Part shown: positions 24,801-37,275 of the stretch, piece after piece
How the letters are laid out: the number at the start of each line of letters is the position of its first letter
How positions within the stretch are numbered: the stretch's first letter is position 1
From: Apus apus
Taxonomy: Eukaryota; Chordata; Aves; Apodiformes; Apodidae
DNA: 64,000 nt
Reading direction: 5' to 3'
Assembly: GCF_020740795.1 (NCBI RefSeq)
Contig: NC_067285.1
Location: 115,383,008 to 115,447,007 of the forward strand
Position numbers and translations under genes: made by a program
Notes under the pieces: generated by a model
Databases searched by the model: none
Told to the model about the DNA's origin: nothing
The model's input: only the letters and a program-made list of their open reading frames with translations

Positions 24801-27800
24801 TGCAGAAGACTCCTCCTTAAGCCCAAATCTGGTGGTTTGTTCAGCCCAGGGCCTGGTGTATCTCACCAGGTGTCCAAGAAGGCTTTCTGAGAAGCACTGA
24901 TCGAACCGCTCAGGGTGTCACATCTCCAGAGCTTGGAAGTTTCTGACAGCTTGAAATTCCCTAAGAAATCCAGGGGGATTCACTTGGCCAATCTGCACGA
25001 AGGGCAAAACTCCTGCTCAACCTCTGCAGGTGAGAATCTGAGCCAAGGAGAGACCGTGACCAGCATCCTCAGCCAGACCTGCAGCTACGTGCCTGCTGCT
25101 CTCCCTGACGTTTGTGAAGAAAAGGATGCACACACATACAACCTGTCATGTCTCAGAATTTCTCTGAGGAGCCAATTAACATATTCATTGTAAGCAGTCC
25201 AGCTCTCCCACTTCCCTGGACCAGTGATTCACAGTCATTCAAAAGCTGAACATATCCTCCCTGTTAGAAAACTGCATCTTAACCCAAAACCAAACGGCGT
25301 GGTGCCAGCACCGGTCCCAGCACTTCCAGAGGCTGCTGCTCCAGGCTTTCTTGGGAAAAACACCAGAATTCCCCACTCAAACCCCTTCTCCAGCAGCTCT
25401 CCACAACCTCTGCCTGGTCTCTGGCAAAAAAAAGCTGGTTAGGCTGAGTGCCTGCAAGTTTTGCTCCCTGGATTCTGCATCATGCTTGTGGCCTCCAGGG
25501 GCTCTCCCCACTGCTGCCCCTTCACAGAACCACGGAATTGTCAGGGCTGGAAGGGCTGGAGATCACCCAGTCCAACTTCACTAGAACAGGATTGCCTGGA
25601 GCACATTCCACAGGACTGCATCCAGGGGGGTCTGGAATGTCTCCAGAGCAGGGTACTCCACAGCCTCCCTGGGCAGCCTGTCCCAGGGCTCTGTCATCCT
25701 CGTAGTGAAGTTTTTCCTTATATTTAAATGGCACTTCCCATGTTCCAGCTTGTGGAACAAGGGAACTACTGGAACGAGTCTGGCTCCACCCTCCTTGCAC
25801 CCCCTGTAGATGCTTATAGGTATTAATAAGGTCTCCCCTCAGCCTTCCCCTCTCCAGGCTGAGCAGTCCCAGCTCTCTCAGCCTTTCATCAGGGAGATGC
25901 TCCAATCCCTCAACCATCTTTGATGTCCTTCCAGGCATCAGGGTTACCAGAGCTTTGTTCAACCTTCCAGCAGCACTTTCCTCACTGCACACCTGCAGGC
26001 AATACCCTGTTCCTCACCCAACCAGACTCTCCTCTGGTTGTGCACACACATACAGACCCACAGCTGCCTGGCTGGCAGCTCTCAGCAGGCCACTGGGCCA
26101 CCACCAATAACCCAGCTCCTTCATTATTCACTGATCTCAGACCTGTCCTCTGCAGCCCCAGTCAAAGCACAGACAAGCACTGGCAAAGAACCAACCCCTG
26201 GCAGAATCTCACTTCAAGAACACCTGCTGCTGACGCAACACGGGCAGTGCTTTACATCCACCCACTGTGTCCTGCTGCCTTAAAAAGACTGACAATAAGG
26301 AATCAACTAAAAGGCCTCACAAATACAAAATCTAAGTGTCTTTTTAGTCAAGTAGATCTATAAATCCTACCAGGAAACAAGAACTTCAGCAAAATCTCAC
26401 TCTGTAAACAGGCCAAGAGCAGTTTATTGCAATCTGCCCAGCAGCACCAGTGTTACCCCCATGAACTCTGACACGTCTGGAGCTGATGTTGCATCATGTC
26501 CCACATCTGCGCTGGGGAGACATGAACTCCAGAACCCTATCCAAAAAGCCTTGCACAACCTTTGGAACCTCAGCTCCTCCAGGGTGACCCAAGCTACTCC
26601 CCCACAGCACTTATAAAAAGTGGTCTAACAGAGGGGAAATGGGACATGGAGATGGTCAGAGAAGCCAGGTGGCACCCTCAGACAGCTGAACCACCAGAGC
26701 TGTTACCAAACTTCCAGCATGCCTCAAGGAGCACTGACCCAGCAGAACCTCCCTGGGAAGGGCACGTGAGAAACACAAGTGTGAGCACAGAATCACAGAA
26801 TTCTTGAGGCTGGAAAAGGCTGGAAAAGACCTCTGAGATCATCAAGTCCATCTTATGACCCCACACCACCACATCGACCATGGCACCAAGTGCCACATCC
26901 AGCCTTTCCTTAAACACCCTCAGGGATGGTGCCTCCACCACTTCCCTGGGCAGTCCATTCCAATGTCGGATCACCATTTCCATGAGGAAGTGCTTCCTAA
27001 AGCACTGAGAAGCTTGGTGAGAGGACACAAGGCCGGGCTGCACTGCCCACGGGCTGGGAAGCAGAAGCAGAACCAAGGGCACAGCCAGGGCTGTGGCAGC
27101 ACATCCCCTGCCTCCCCTCAGCGCCCCCCCCAGCTCCCTCCACCTGCAGCCCCTCACTCACCACAGTGACCAGCGGCCTCTGAACCTGTAGGGCGACCGG
27201 CTGGACCACGTCCACGATGGAGAAGGGCCAGGAGCTGGAAGAGAAGAATTCGGCAGCGTGAGGCCCGGCGCGGCCCGGCCGCCCCGCGGCGGGAGCCCCG
27301 CTGCCAGCACCTGAAGCGCAGCAATCCCGCGCGGCCGTTGGTGGCTGCCTCCTCCGGGAACAGCAGCAGGGGGGGGTTTCCCCCGTGGGACGAATACACC
27401 TTCAGGGAATCCACCAGCTCCGCTCGGCTCCCGGTCACTCCCAGCTCCATGAATCCCCGTGACCAGCAGATGAAGCCAGGGGCGCCGTTCAGGGCGGGCT
27501 GTGGGGAAACTGGGGTGAGGAGGAAGTGCCGCCCTGTGCCCCCCAGGGACAACATTCCCAGGGGACACAGTTCCTGCTTAGCACCAAAAACGCCCCTGGG
27601 GGCACCGTGCACGCTGACAGCACTGGTAGCAGAGAACACCACTGCCAGGCTCCAGCAACTGCTCTGGCCCCAGTTCCCAAAAAATTTGATTCCCAATCTT
27701 CCATTTCGACTGTGCTCTCTGCCCCCCGACCCTGCGGGACAACCCCGTTCCCTGCTCTCCAGCAGCTGCTGACATGCTTGGCAGAGGACACACACACAAC

Positions 27801-29495
27801 TTCCTCAGTCACCTTCCTCCAGGCAGAGAGCAAATCGACTGCTGTTCAGGGTATAGGTCCAGCCAACTCACTCCCAGGTACATTTGGAAGGTGCTTATTG
27901 TGGAACTCCATAACCCAGGAATTTCACAACAGTCCAGGGAAAGCTGCACAACAACCACTCAGCACAGCTCCCCCAGCACCACTGCCCCCCACACAACGTC
28001 CCCAGCACCCCTCTGCACCCCCATGCACAGAACTGGCACCCAGTGCTGAGGGAAACCCCCAACCAGCCCTGCTTCTGACACCACCTCTCTAAAAGGCCAG
28101 AAAAAGAGAAAGACATGAGGATTTGCTCACTCTCTTTCCATAACATCGACACCTGCTGCAACACCTCCTGTTCTCCCTCACCCCCTTTCATTTTTTCATG
28201 CAGAGCCTAAAGCATGACACCAAATCACAGAAAAAACCTCAGGGCTTGTGCAACCCCAGGTTGATAAATAAGACCTGAAGCAGCCCAGGGCTGCAGCTAA
28301 ATCCCAAAAGCTTCTCTTGGAAAGAGGTGCGTCCACCCAGCCCGGCCCCAGGTCACTCACCGTGTTACAGGAGGTCAGGAGGCTGATAATGTTGTGGTCA
28401 AAGTGTGTGAGGTGGTTGGAGATGAAGACCCGGGCGCTGCCCTCGCGCAGCCGGGGGTCGCTCTCCCGCACAAACAGCCCCAGCACCGAGCACATCACCC
28501 GCACGATGAGCCTGGGGGGGAAGGGGCGTCCTCAGGTCCTGCAGCCTCAGCCATCGCTGCCTTACGCAACCAGGACAGAGGTCTGGGAAGGCCTGTGACT
28601 TCCTAAAGGAAGCTGGTAAGAAGTGGAAACGGTTCGGCAGGTGCCTGGGGCAGGAATGTCTGGGGGCTGCAGCTGGGGCTAAAGGCTGCCCGCAGAGCTG
28701 AAGCTGCAGCAGGAACTACGGGGCAACAAGCCCCCCACGGTGTGTTCACAGGACACCCAGCTGACCCCAGCACGTCAGATCAGCCCCTGAGTGCTCCAGG
28801 GGCAACTGCCAGCTTTGGTGTTAGCCAAGGAGGCACCTCCGTAGGTCCCGGGGACAAAGAGTCCCAAAAGCAGAGCTTCCCACCTCCCTCTGCCCGAGCC
28901 AAGCCTCCGCAGCACGGGCGGCGGGTGAGGGCAGCTCCCCCCTGCCCCTCAGCAGCCCCCGGTCCCGGCAGCCCACGCACCGCCGCAGCAGGCTGTCGGG
29001 CAGGGCGCAGCTGACCAGGAAGACGTGCACGCCGATGAAGAGGCGCAGGACGAGCAGGCAGAGCCCCACGGGCGCGTAGAGGAGCAGGGCCAGCAGCAGG
29101 AACCCATCGGTCGGAAACCTGCGGGGCCAAAGAGCAGCAGAGCCTGAGCGCGGGGCAGCCAGACCCGCCCCTCCCAACGGCCCCACGGGCCCTGCCCGGG
29201 ACCCCCCCGGGACCCCCGCCCCGCCCAACGTCCCGCCCGCCCCGCCTCTCTCCGCGGGCCCCTCGAGGACACCCTGGACCGCCACTCGTCCCCCCACGGG
29301 ACACCCCGACTTTCCCCACAGGGCTCCTTCCCCCAGCGAGCCTCCGGGCCCCCCCCGGGCCCCCCCCGACCCCCGGGCCTCCCCGGGCAGCCCGAGGCCG
29401 CTCCCGCCAGGCACGGCGCCACGCGCAGCCCGCCGCAGCCCTCACCGGTGCGAGTCAAAGAGCCGCTCGGGGCCCGGGGTCGCAGGAGGCTCCAT
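18884..29495 (-). CDS. AUP1: AUP1, lipid droplet and ERAD factor
   Basis: AUP1 sits in the ER and lipid-droplet membrane as a hairpin and recruits the E2 enzyme UBE2G2 for ER-associated degradation. Twelve exons give 431 residues: 29446-29495, 28981-29118, 28361-28511, 27311-27498, 27162-27234, 23662-23735, 22793-22859, 22131-22236, 21677-21823, 21351-21514, 21054-21142, 18884-18932. All phases agree. The start [17 protein letters not shown] fits the family. Residues about 18-55 form the hydrophobic hairpin ([19 protein letters not shown]). A PlsC-like acyltransferase domain follows with an HX4D motif (His96-Asp101) and FPEE near 160. The CUE domain is about 304-347, and the UBE2G2-binding helix is about 402-421 ([17 protein letters not shown]). 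The exon at 22793 uses the acceptor CCACCCAG, which restores RWL after VYQV; the nearer CCCCAG would drop about nine residues. Confidence 0.96.
18933..21053 (-). other. AUP1 last intron, non-coding
   Basis: This 2.1-kb intron shows no coding exon. It contains a second minus-strand AATAAA at 19123-19128 and, next to its acceptor, the GA/TC microsatellite. Nothing else stands out. Confidence 0.5.
18946..18969. repeat. (GA)n microsatellite at AUP1 acceptor
   Basis: About twelve GA units. On the minus strand they read TCTCTC and form part of the polypyrimidine tract before the final AUP1 exon, about 14 bases from its acceptor. Confidence 0.85.
25522..25985 (-). mobile_element. CR1 LINE 3' fragment
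   Basis: The left end TCACAGAACCACGGAATTGTC is a decayed reversed CR1 3' tail. Minus-strand translation contains the CR1 tail text [20 protein letters not shown]. It lies inside an AUP1 intron. Confidence 0.8.
26786..27010 (-). mobile_element. CR1 LINE 3' fragment
   Basis: AATCACAGAATTCTTGAGGC at the left end and the usual CR1 3' text (cctccaccacttccctgggc) identify a short CR1 end pointing left, in the same AUP1 intron as the copy at 25.5 kb. Confidence 0.8.
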
Positions 29496-29879
29496 CCCCG
29501 CCACTTCAGGGCCACCCGCCGCCCGCCGCCATCTTCCCCGCGGCCGCCCGCCTGCCCGCGCGGGGCAGCCTGGGAGGCGCGGCGCGGGGCACGCCGGGAC
29601 GGCGCGGTCCCTTCAGGGTCCCCTCCGCTCGCCGCGGGCTCTCGGCGCCCGGCGGGGCGGGGAGAGCGCTCGGTGGGCCCGGCGCTCCCGCCGCGAAGCT
29701 CCCCCGACCCCCGCGGGGCCGCAGCTGCCGGCGGGGCTGCCGGCGGGACTACAGCTCCCAGCGTGCCCCGCGGCAGAACGCAGCTTCCGGCAGCTCTCCT
29801 CCCCAATGACTACAGCTCCCAGCGTGCCCCGCGGCGGGACCGCGCCTCCAGGGGGCGGGGCTTCCGGCTCCGCAGCAGC
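29496..29879. promoter_or_regulatory. Bidirectional promoter, AUP1 and HTRA2
   Basis: The two start codons lie 384 bases apart, head to head, inside a CpG island reaching about 29150-30150. The same arrangement is known in mammals. Two ZNF143/Staf-type sites and ETS-like CTTCCGG strings (29784, 29859) lie on the HTRA2 side. No TATA box is seen. Confidence 0.85.
29748..29834 (+). promoter_or_regulatory. Paired ZNF143/Staf binding sites
   Basis: ACTACAGCTCCCAGCGTGCC occurs at 29748 and again at 29809, each followed by CCGCGG. This closely matches the long ZNF143 (SBS) consensus, ACTACAATTCCCAGCATGCC. The copies are 61 bp apart and identical over 26 bases. Confidence 0.8.
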
Positions 29880-32800
29880 ATGGCGGCCGCGCTGGGGCGC
29901 TGGGCGCGGGTCGCGCTGCGGCCGCGGCCGGTCCCGGGCAGGGCGCGGTGGTGCCGGGCGCTGTGCGGGGCTGCCGAGGCCCCCGAGACGCCGCCTCCTC
30001 CTCCCTCCGGCGGGGGCCGGGCGCTGGCGGCGGCGCTGGGCGCCGGGGCGGCGGGGCTGGTGCTGCTGTGGGCCCGGCAGGGTGAGGGCCGCCGGCCCGC
30101 CCGGCCCGCCCTGCCCGCCCTGCTCGCCGCCGTGCCCGCCCCGCCCGCCCCGCCGCCCGCCTCGCCCCGCGCCGCCTTCAACTTCATCGCTGACGTGGTG
30201 GAGAAGACGGCGCCCGCGCTGGTCTACGTGGAGATCGTGGGCAGGTACCGGCACGGGCAGGGCCCCTCCCGGCCCCCTCCCGTCCTGCCCCCCACGAGGG
30301 TCTGATCCCCTCCTCCCCACGCTCCCGGGGGGGATCCCCCGGCTCCTCTCCCAGCCCCCGCCATCCCGTGCAGCCTGAGCCGCGCACAGCTCTCGGGGGG
30401 GTCCCCAAGTGCTGCGGGGAGGTGGGCCGGCCCCTGGTCCCGCTGCCCGCACGCCCCATCGGCCGTGGCCGCGGGGACACGCACCGCCGCGTCCTCCAGG
30501 ACCGCGTCGGCAGAGCTGCCTTCGGGGCTGCAGCTCCTGTTCCAGGGGCAGGACTTTGCGTTTGCCTTTGAGCTCCACCACGTTCCTGACAGCCTCTTAG
30601 GGCACCTCTGGATGGCTGTGCCCTGCAGCTGGTGCTGTTGCCTCCAGCCTGGTGTCACTGCAGCCTTGCTGAGCACGTGCAGTGTCTCCTCCAGTGCACT
30701 GGTCACTGTGTCTGGTGCCGTGGAGTTGTGCATATCCAGTTGGTTCCAGCGATCCCTCCCGTCATCTTCCATGTCGTGCTGCCTTCCCACAGGCTCTGCC
30801 TCGGGGCACAGGGGCTTGGGAGGCCCAAGGATCAGGGCAGACAAGCACTGGTCCCCTCAGCCCGGTGTGTCTGGTGTTGCTGGGTCTCTTGCCTCATGCA
30901 GCACCAGCCCTTTCCCCACAGGTCAGGGTGATGGGTGTCCCCGTGGGGACCGGGGCCTGCAGCTGTGAGTCTTCCTCTGCCTGTGCAAGAGGAGATGTCC
31001 CAGCTGGTTGTTACCTGCTCCAAGGCAAGGCTGCATGTGTTCAGGATACTTTGCATAGATCGCAGCCCCTTCCTCCTTGCTGCTCTCTCCCACAGAGCCA
31101 GTGCCATCCATTGCAGCTCTCCACTCACATGAGCTTCCCACTGTGCCTCTGTGGTCCTGCTGGGATCAGACCTTTGCCATCGTGCACAGGCTCTGGATTC
31201 TTCCTGCTTGTTCCCCTGTTCCCTGTGTGTTTGTGTGGACTCTCGAGAGGGGGAAGTGTAGGAATCTCCCCATCCTGCTGTTGCCCTGATATCCCCACTC
31301 TCTCCTGAGTCTTTCCAGACCTACCAGCCTGGACCACCCAGTCTACCCAGCCCCTGCCTCACCCCCCAGAGCCTCCACGAGTCCCCTTGGGGGTCCCTGC
31401 TGCCCTTCCCTGACCTGTGCCCTCCTTGCAGGCACCCCTTCTCGGGCCGTGACGTGCCCATCTCGAACGGCTCGGGGTTCCTGGTGTCCCCGGACGGGCT
31501 GATTGTCACCAACGCGCACGTGGTGGCCAACCGCCGGCGCGTGCGGGTGCGCCTGGCCAGCGGCGAGCAGTACGACGCCGTGGTGCAGGACGTGGACCAG
31601 GTGGCAGATATTGCCACCATCAGGATCAAGCCTAAGGTGGGCCCTGCGGCCGGGGGGACCCCCTGCCTCCCTCCTCCCCCCGGCCTGCCTGCTCACCGCC
31701 CTCCTCTCTTGCAGCACCCGCTGCCCACCCTGCCCCTGGGCCGCTCCTGCGAGGTGCGGCAGGGCGAGTTCGTGGTGGCCATGGGCAGCCCCTTCGCCCT
31801 GCAGAACACCATCACCTCGGGCATCGTCAGCTCGGCGCAGCGCGGCAGCCGGGAGCTGGGCCTGGCCGCCTCCGACATGGAGTACATCCAGACCGACGCC
31901 GCCATCGACGTAAGGGGGGAGGGGCTGCCGCTGTGGGGAGGGGGCAGCTGGGGAGGGGCTGCGGGGGCCGTGAGGTCGGAGGAGGCTGGACACAGAGCGC
32001 TGGGAGGCAAAGGGGTCCTGGCCGGTCACGTGGGCGCTGTGTTTCTCCCCTGACCCTGTTCTCTGGACGCTGCCCCGTGCCGCAGGTCCCGCTGTGCCAG
32101 GACGGGCTCTGATGGCCTGTTCTCTCCTCTTTCCTCTGCTGCAGTTTGGGAACTCCGGGGGGCCCCTCGTCAACTTGGTGAGTGCTGCTGTTCCCTCCCT
32201 CCTGCCTCCGCTCCGTGTCCGACTGCGGGAGGGAGGGACTCTGTGTGCCCCAGGCTCCTTGTGAGGAGCAGCTGGTGTGGGACCCCTGTGCAGGGTCAGT
32301 TTCAAGGAACCCTGAGCCAGTGGGGCTGGGGCAGGGCTGAGGGTTTGGGGGTGCTGCAGCCATGGCATCAGCCCCTGCCCAGCCCAGCAGGATGGGGAGG
32401 GATGGGCAGTTCCCCCCTCATCACCACAGCGCAGGCTGGACAGCACAGTGCCCTTGTCCTGCAGGATGGAGAAGTGATCGGGGTGAACACCATGAAGGTG
32501 ACATCAGGCATCTCCTTTGCCATCCCCTCAGACCGGCTGCGGAAGTTCCTGCAAAAGGAGGAGCAGCGGAAAAGTGAGTTGGGTGCCTCCCTGCTGGGGT
32601 GCTGGGGATGGAGGCCAGGAGGAGGGTGGAAGAGGGAAGCTCTGGCACAGCTGGGCTCCAGGCCCTTCTGAGCAAAGGGACAGCAGAGCAGGAGTCGTCT
32701 TTGGGGGCAGGAAGGTTCTCCCATCTGGCATGAAACCCCTCTGCCACCAGGAAGCTGTGCAGGGACCTGATCAACTGCAGCCCAGGTGAAGACTTTCAAG

Positions 32801-35800
32801 TGTCCCAGGTAGCTTGCACTTAAGTCCTCAGGACTAGGTGAGGATTTTGGTGGTGTTTTTTTTTTGTCTGTTGCTACTTTTCAGTAGATCTCAGTAGATG
32901 TGAAAATCACCGTGGATCATCTGTTGGTATTCAAAAATGGACAGAGTGATTTTGGAACTAGGAGCTACTTGTGTGCACTCATGGAAACACAGGTGCAGGA
33001 TTCAGCTGTATCATGAAGCTGTGTTAGCTGTGTCGAGTCCCCACCGCTGGAGGGGTTTCCCAGCCCTTTAGATGTGGTGCTGAGGGACATGGGGCAGTGG
33101 GGGCCTTGGCAAGGCTGGGGAATCGGTGGGACTGGATGATCTTAAAGGTCTATTCCAAACCAAAACAGTTAGATGGTTCTATAAAGGATGGGTAGTTCAT
33201 TTGGTTCTGTCCATGGGCTCTTTCTCTTCCTTTGTCTTTGAGGTAACTTATTTAATGCAGATTCTTGCTTTCTGGTTCTGCTGCTGACACCATGGAGTGC
33301 TGCTCTCAGTCCAAAAATCAGCAGCTCAGGCCAGGGAAGCAGAGTGTGCTGTGCCTGCAGAGCTCCAGCTCAGGCCCTGGCACTGCCGGGCGTGCCCGGG
33401 TGCGTGTCCCATTCCAGGGAGTTTGCAGCTTTCCCCCTGGTCCTTCCCTCCTGCAGGCTCCTGGTTCGGGAACGCAGAGACGAAGCGCCGGTACATCGGG
33501 GTGATGATGCTGACCCTGACACCCAGGTGAGGGCTCTGGGGTCGACGGGTGGGTCATGGTGGGGCAGGGGGGCTGTGTGATGGGATCTTCCAAACTCACC
33601 CACAATGCCCAGTTTGGGGAGGATTGTGCTCATGGCTTATGCATTTGCTGTCAGATCTCTTTGTGCTCACATTGTGCTTGGACTCTGGGCTGTGTCAGAG
33701 GTAAATCAGACACTTGCAGGTTTCTACACTTCTGGCAGAATCCAGAAACAGATAAAAAGTTCCTGAACCTGCCCCCCAGAGTGGCAGATGAGGCTGTAGT
33801 TGTCACTGAGGGGAACTGGATAAGGAAGCCTTGCAACACAGCATGAATGAAAAGCCACCAGAAACGTTGTGTAATTGATAGATGTGCAGGGCACCAGCTA
33901 AAAGGTGTGATGAAACCATGGGGTGAGTTGTGCTCTCTGGAGGAGGGGTCTGTCCAGTGGATTCCTCTGGTTCAGAAACAGCTCTGGAATATGGCACTTT
34001 GGGAGTAAGAAATGGCAAGTTTTCCTGCAGTGGTCAGGCAAGGGAGGAGGTGAACCTGTAGGAGAGCAGGATGTGGTGGCACCCAGAGGGTGTTGTGAGG
34101 CTCCTGGGTGTCAGGAGCAGGGCTGGGTGCTGCTTCTGGAAATAAGTCATCATGGTGGTGATGAGTACAGCACTGGCAGGAGGGAAGAGGATGACTCCTT
34201 GTGGGTCTGAGGGTCTTCACCCTCCTGGCTGTGGCTTGGGAAGGGCATTGTGTTGGTTGTGCATCTCAAGGGATGCACTGGTCAGCGGAGGACTGCAGAC
34301 AGACAACCTGCTGGGCTCTGACAGAAGTGTCACCTGCTGCCCTTGCTGCAGCTGGTCCCCAAGATGTGCCTGAGGCCTTGGTGGCCAACTGAGCACCGAG
34401 ACAGGTGCCCTGTAGGCAACAGGAGTGTCCCCAGTCAGGCCTGCCTGGAGGGAACTGCGGGAGGAGCCAGACCTGAAGGCCTCCAGCAGCCTCCTGGACG
34501 CAGCAGGTGTGTGACAGGAGTTCCTGCTCGGGGGCCTGGGCTCCTGCAGCAGCTCTTAAGAGCCCTTTACCTGACCCTGGGGCTTGGCTGCTCCTGGGGG
34601 TGGTGACAGTAGCAGCAGGAAGGCCTCTTGGGGCCGTGCTCTGCCTTTGCTGCAGCTCCCGTGTATTGGGGTGCACGGGCTGCCCCCCTCTGGGCACCGC
34701 GAGCAGGCTCAGGGGTTCCTGCCCGCGGCACAAACCGAGAGGCAGATGCTCTGTGTCCCCTGAGACCGGGGCAGTGGAGTAGGGTGGGTGGGGGACAGTC
34801 AGCATTGCTAGCATGCCCAGTAGATGGTGCTGGTAGTCAGGAAAACCGGCGGGATGTGGGAGCCAGACGTTCTCCCTCTCCACGGGAACAGGCGTGAGGG
34901 ACCAAGTCTGTCGGGGAAGAAGTGTGAAATGTTTTGGACGTGGCTCCTGGGAAGCGGGTCCAGCTTCCCCAGCCAGTGAGTGAGCAGTCTGGCAGCTGCT
35001 CCTGGGCAGCGAGGTGTGTTTGTGCCCAGTTGCTGGGATCATCCCCCAAGGAGGGGTTGCTTGCCTTGGAATCGGGTGATGACACTGGCTGAACATGCTC
35101 GTTTGAAAGGTCAGAGCTTATTCTGGCACAGGAAGAACGAGAAGCTCCACGTTGCGTGCAAGTTCTTTGCTGCACAGACTGTCTGGCAGGCAGGACCTCC
35201 GGAGACACCAGGCCTGCCTGAAGGGAACAAGCTGTGCCCGTGGCTTTGAGCTGCGTGGAGCTCGTAGGCACCCTCACCTGAAAGCCACAGGGAGAGACAG
35301 GGCCTGGCTAACACAGCCCTCTGCAGTCATCCCACAGCAGAGGAAGTGGGACAGAGCAAAGGACTTTGGAAACAGCAAAGGAAAAGACACTGATTATTGG
35401 GAACAGTTACAATGAAACTGCTCCTGAGTGTGTTACTGGTCAGGGTCTTACTAGAGGGACATCCAAAACACGGGCTGGCTCTTCATGCAGTGTGTGGTAG
35501 AACTTGCTGGTGGCTTTTGTTCTGGGTCCTACCTGCCAAAGCAGACAAGTGGAGCCACCACCACCACCAAAGCCACAAGTGGTGTCTGGTGGTCTGACCT
35601 GCTCAGACAGGTGGTGACCTGTGTCCCCAGCAGTCCTGACCCAGCTGACAGCTGTTCTGGCAGTTTCCAGCACTCCCTATCCTGTTAGGACTTCTCTCTT
35701 CTGTTTTTTGACAGGAAGATGGTGGTGTCTGGGTGCCTCTGGGGTGTGCAGCTGTTCTTTTGTCCTTAGCAGTGTGCAGGGATGCAGGAAGAGAAGTTCC

Positions 35801-36451
35801 GTGCCGCAGACTCCGAGCCCAGGCAGCCGTGGTGGGGTGGGAGCCCTGCTCTGCCCCCAGCTCCTGACCCTGATGCTGATTTTCACTCTGCAGCATCCTG
35901 GCTGAGCTGAAGCTGCGTGACCCCAGCTTCCCTGATGTCTCCTATGGAGTGCTGATCCACAAGGTGATCATTGGCTCCCCTGCCCATCAGTAAGTGCTGC
36001 CCTGTGCCTTGGGGGGTGTCATGAGGGAGCAGCTACGCAGGATGGGATGTAATTAGCTCCAAGTGCTTTGCTCCAGAGCAGCAGGGCTTGTGCTCCACAG
36101 CCATCAGTCTGCAGCAGAAACCCACTGGTGACATCCTGCCCTGGCTCGGTGTCCTGTTGGCCAAGACACCCGGGTGGCCAGAGGAATGCCCAGTGCAGCA
36201 GCCCAAGGCTCCCAGAGCTCCCGGGAAGAGGAAGCTGAGTGCCTGCTCCACCTGCTGAGCATTCCTGCCGTGGTTCTCCCCGCAGGGCAGGGATGAAGGC
36301 AGGGGACGTGGTGCTGGAGATCAACGGGCAGCCGTCGCGTCGCGCCGAGGACGTGTACGAGGCGGTGCGGACGCAGCAGAGCCTGGCCCTGCTGCTGCGG
36401 CGCGGCCACGACACCCTGCTGGTCAGCGTCGTCCCCGAGGTCACCGAGTAG
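29880..36451 (+). CDS. HTRA2: HTRA2 (Omi), mitochondrial serine protease
   Basis: HTRA2 is a trimeric serine protease of the mitochondrial intermembrane space; once cleaved and released it also blocks IAP proteins. Eight exons give 412 residues: 29880-30244, 31432-31636, 31715-31909, 32145-32177, 32465-32573, 33457-33526, 35894-35989, 36286-36451. All phases agree. The N-terminus is Arg-rich (mitochondrial targeting) with a hydrophobic segment near residues 50-64. The expected processing site exposes AVPA (84-87), the avian form of the human AVPS IAP-binding motif. The catalytic triad is His151 (TNAH), Asp181 (ADIATI) and Ser259 (GNSGGP). A PDZ domain fills about 310-412 ([15 protein letters not shown]). 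Human HTRA2 has 458 residues; the shortening is in the N-terminal presequence region. Confidence 0.96.
30245..31431 (+). other. HTRA2 intron 1, non-coding
   Basis: No exon is recognised in these 1.2 kb. Short open frames exist but lack family similarity. Confidence 0.5.
33035..33188 (+). mobile_element. CR1 LINE 3' end fragment
   Basis: GGACTGGATGATCTTAAAGG followed by TCTATTCCAAACC and GATGGTTCTATAAAGG is the decayed 3' end of a CR1 in plus orientation, in the HTRA2 intron after exon 5. Confidence 0.75.
33527..35893 (+). other. HTRA2 intron 6, non-coding
   Basis: This is the second largest HTRA2 intron. No exon, repeat family or RNA gene was recognised. Base composition is less GC-rich than the flanks. 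Confidence 0.5.
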
Positions 36452-36632
36452 CGCTGCCGCTGTGGGAGCACGGGCTGGCCCTGCCGGCCCAGGGCACAGG
36501 ACACAGGACCGAGCTGAGGCTGGACTGCTCAGGGAGAGGCCCAGAGCTCATGAGGGGCTGGAAGGGGCCGGGCCGGGGGGCCCGGCCCAGTGCTCAGGTG
36601 GACTCGTGGTGCAGCCATTCCCCTCTGTACCC

Positions 36633-36638
36633 AATAAA
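36633..36638 (+). terminator. HTRA2: Poly(A) signal of HTRA2
   Basis: AATAAA about 180 bases past the HTRA2 stop codon. Confidence 0.8.
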
Positions 36639-37066
36639 GCACTTTTCTAGGGACCCCACGGCCACATCACCTTCTTTGCGCACAGCATGGTAGCTGAGGG
36701 GAGGCTGGGCTGTGTGAGACCCTGCCTGTCCTGTCAGTCACAGAGGCACAGGATCACACCTCCTCGGGGTCAGGCAGAGGTGTCCTGCCACTGCACCAGC
36801 TGGAATCCAAGCCTTCTGTCTGGGAGCACCTGAGGGGCACCCCTCAGGCTGTGGCTCCTGAGGCCACCCTTGCAGTGAGCGTGGCCCTGGAGCTGCTCCA
36901 GGGCTGGCTGTGCTGTGGTGGCTCTGCCTGGTGTCTGGGTGAGCTGGTCCCTGGCAGTGCTGGCTGCTGCGGCCGTGCCCGGGGGGCCGCAGGGACGTGG
37001 CCAATGTCTGTCCCACCACGCGGCTTCCCCCGGCAGCTGCTCCAACAATCGTAAGAGTCGTACAAC

Positions 37067-37275
37067 AGAATCATAGAATCGTCCTGGTTGGAAGGGATCT
37101 TGCAGATCATCAAGTCCAACCATAACCTAAATCCCCCTACCATAACCATAACCTGATTTACCTGTACAGTGCTTAACTCACGTCCCTAAGCACTGTATCT
37201 ACGTTTATTTTAAATAGTTCCAGGGCTGGTGACTCCACCACCTCCCTGGGCAGCCTGTTCCACTGCCCAACCCCC
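37067..37275 (-). mobile_element. CR1 LINE 3' fragment
   Basis: AGAATCATAGAATCGTCCTGG followed by TTGGAAGGGATCTTGCAGAT is a well-preserved reversed CR1 3' end, extending to the CACCTCCCTGGGCAGCCTGT text. Confidence 0.85.

Larger units (their letters stand above)
23736..27161 (-). other. AUP1 largest intron, two CR1 fragments
   Basis: This intron of about 3.4 kb lies between the exons ending VTV and starting SVADSSW. Apart from two CR1 fragments listed separately, I see no exon or structured element. Confidence 0.5.
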
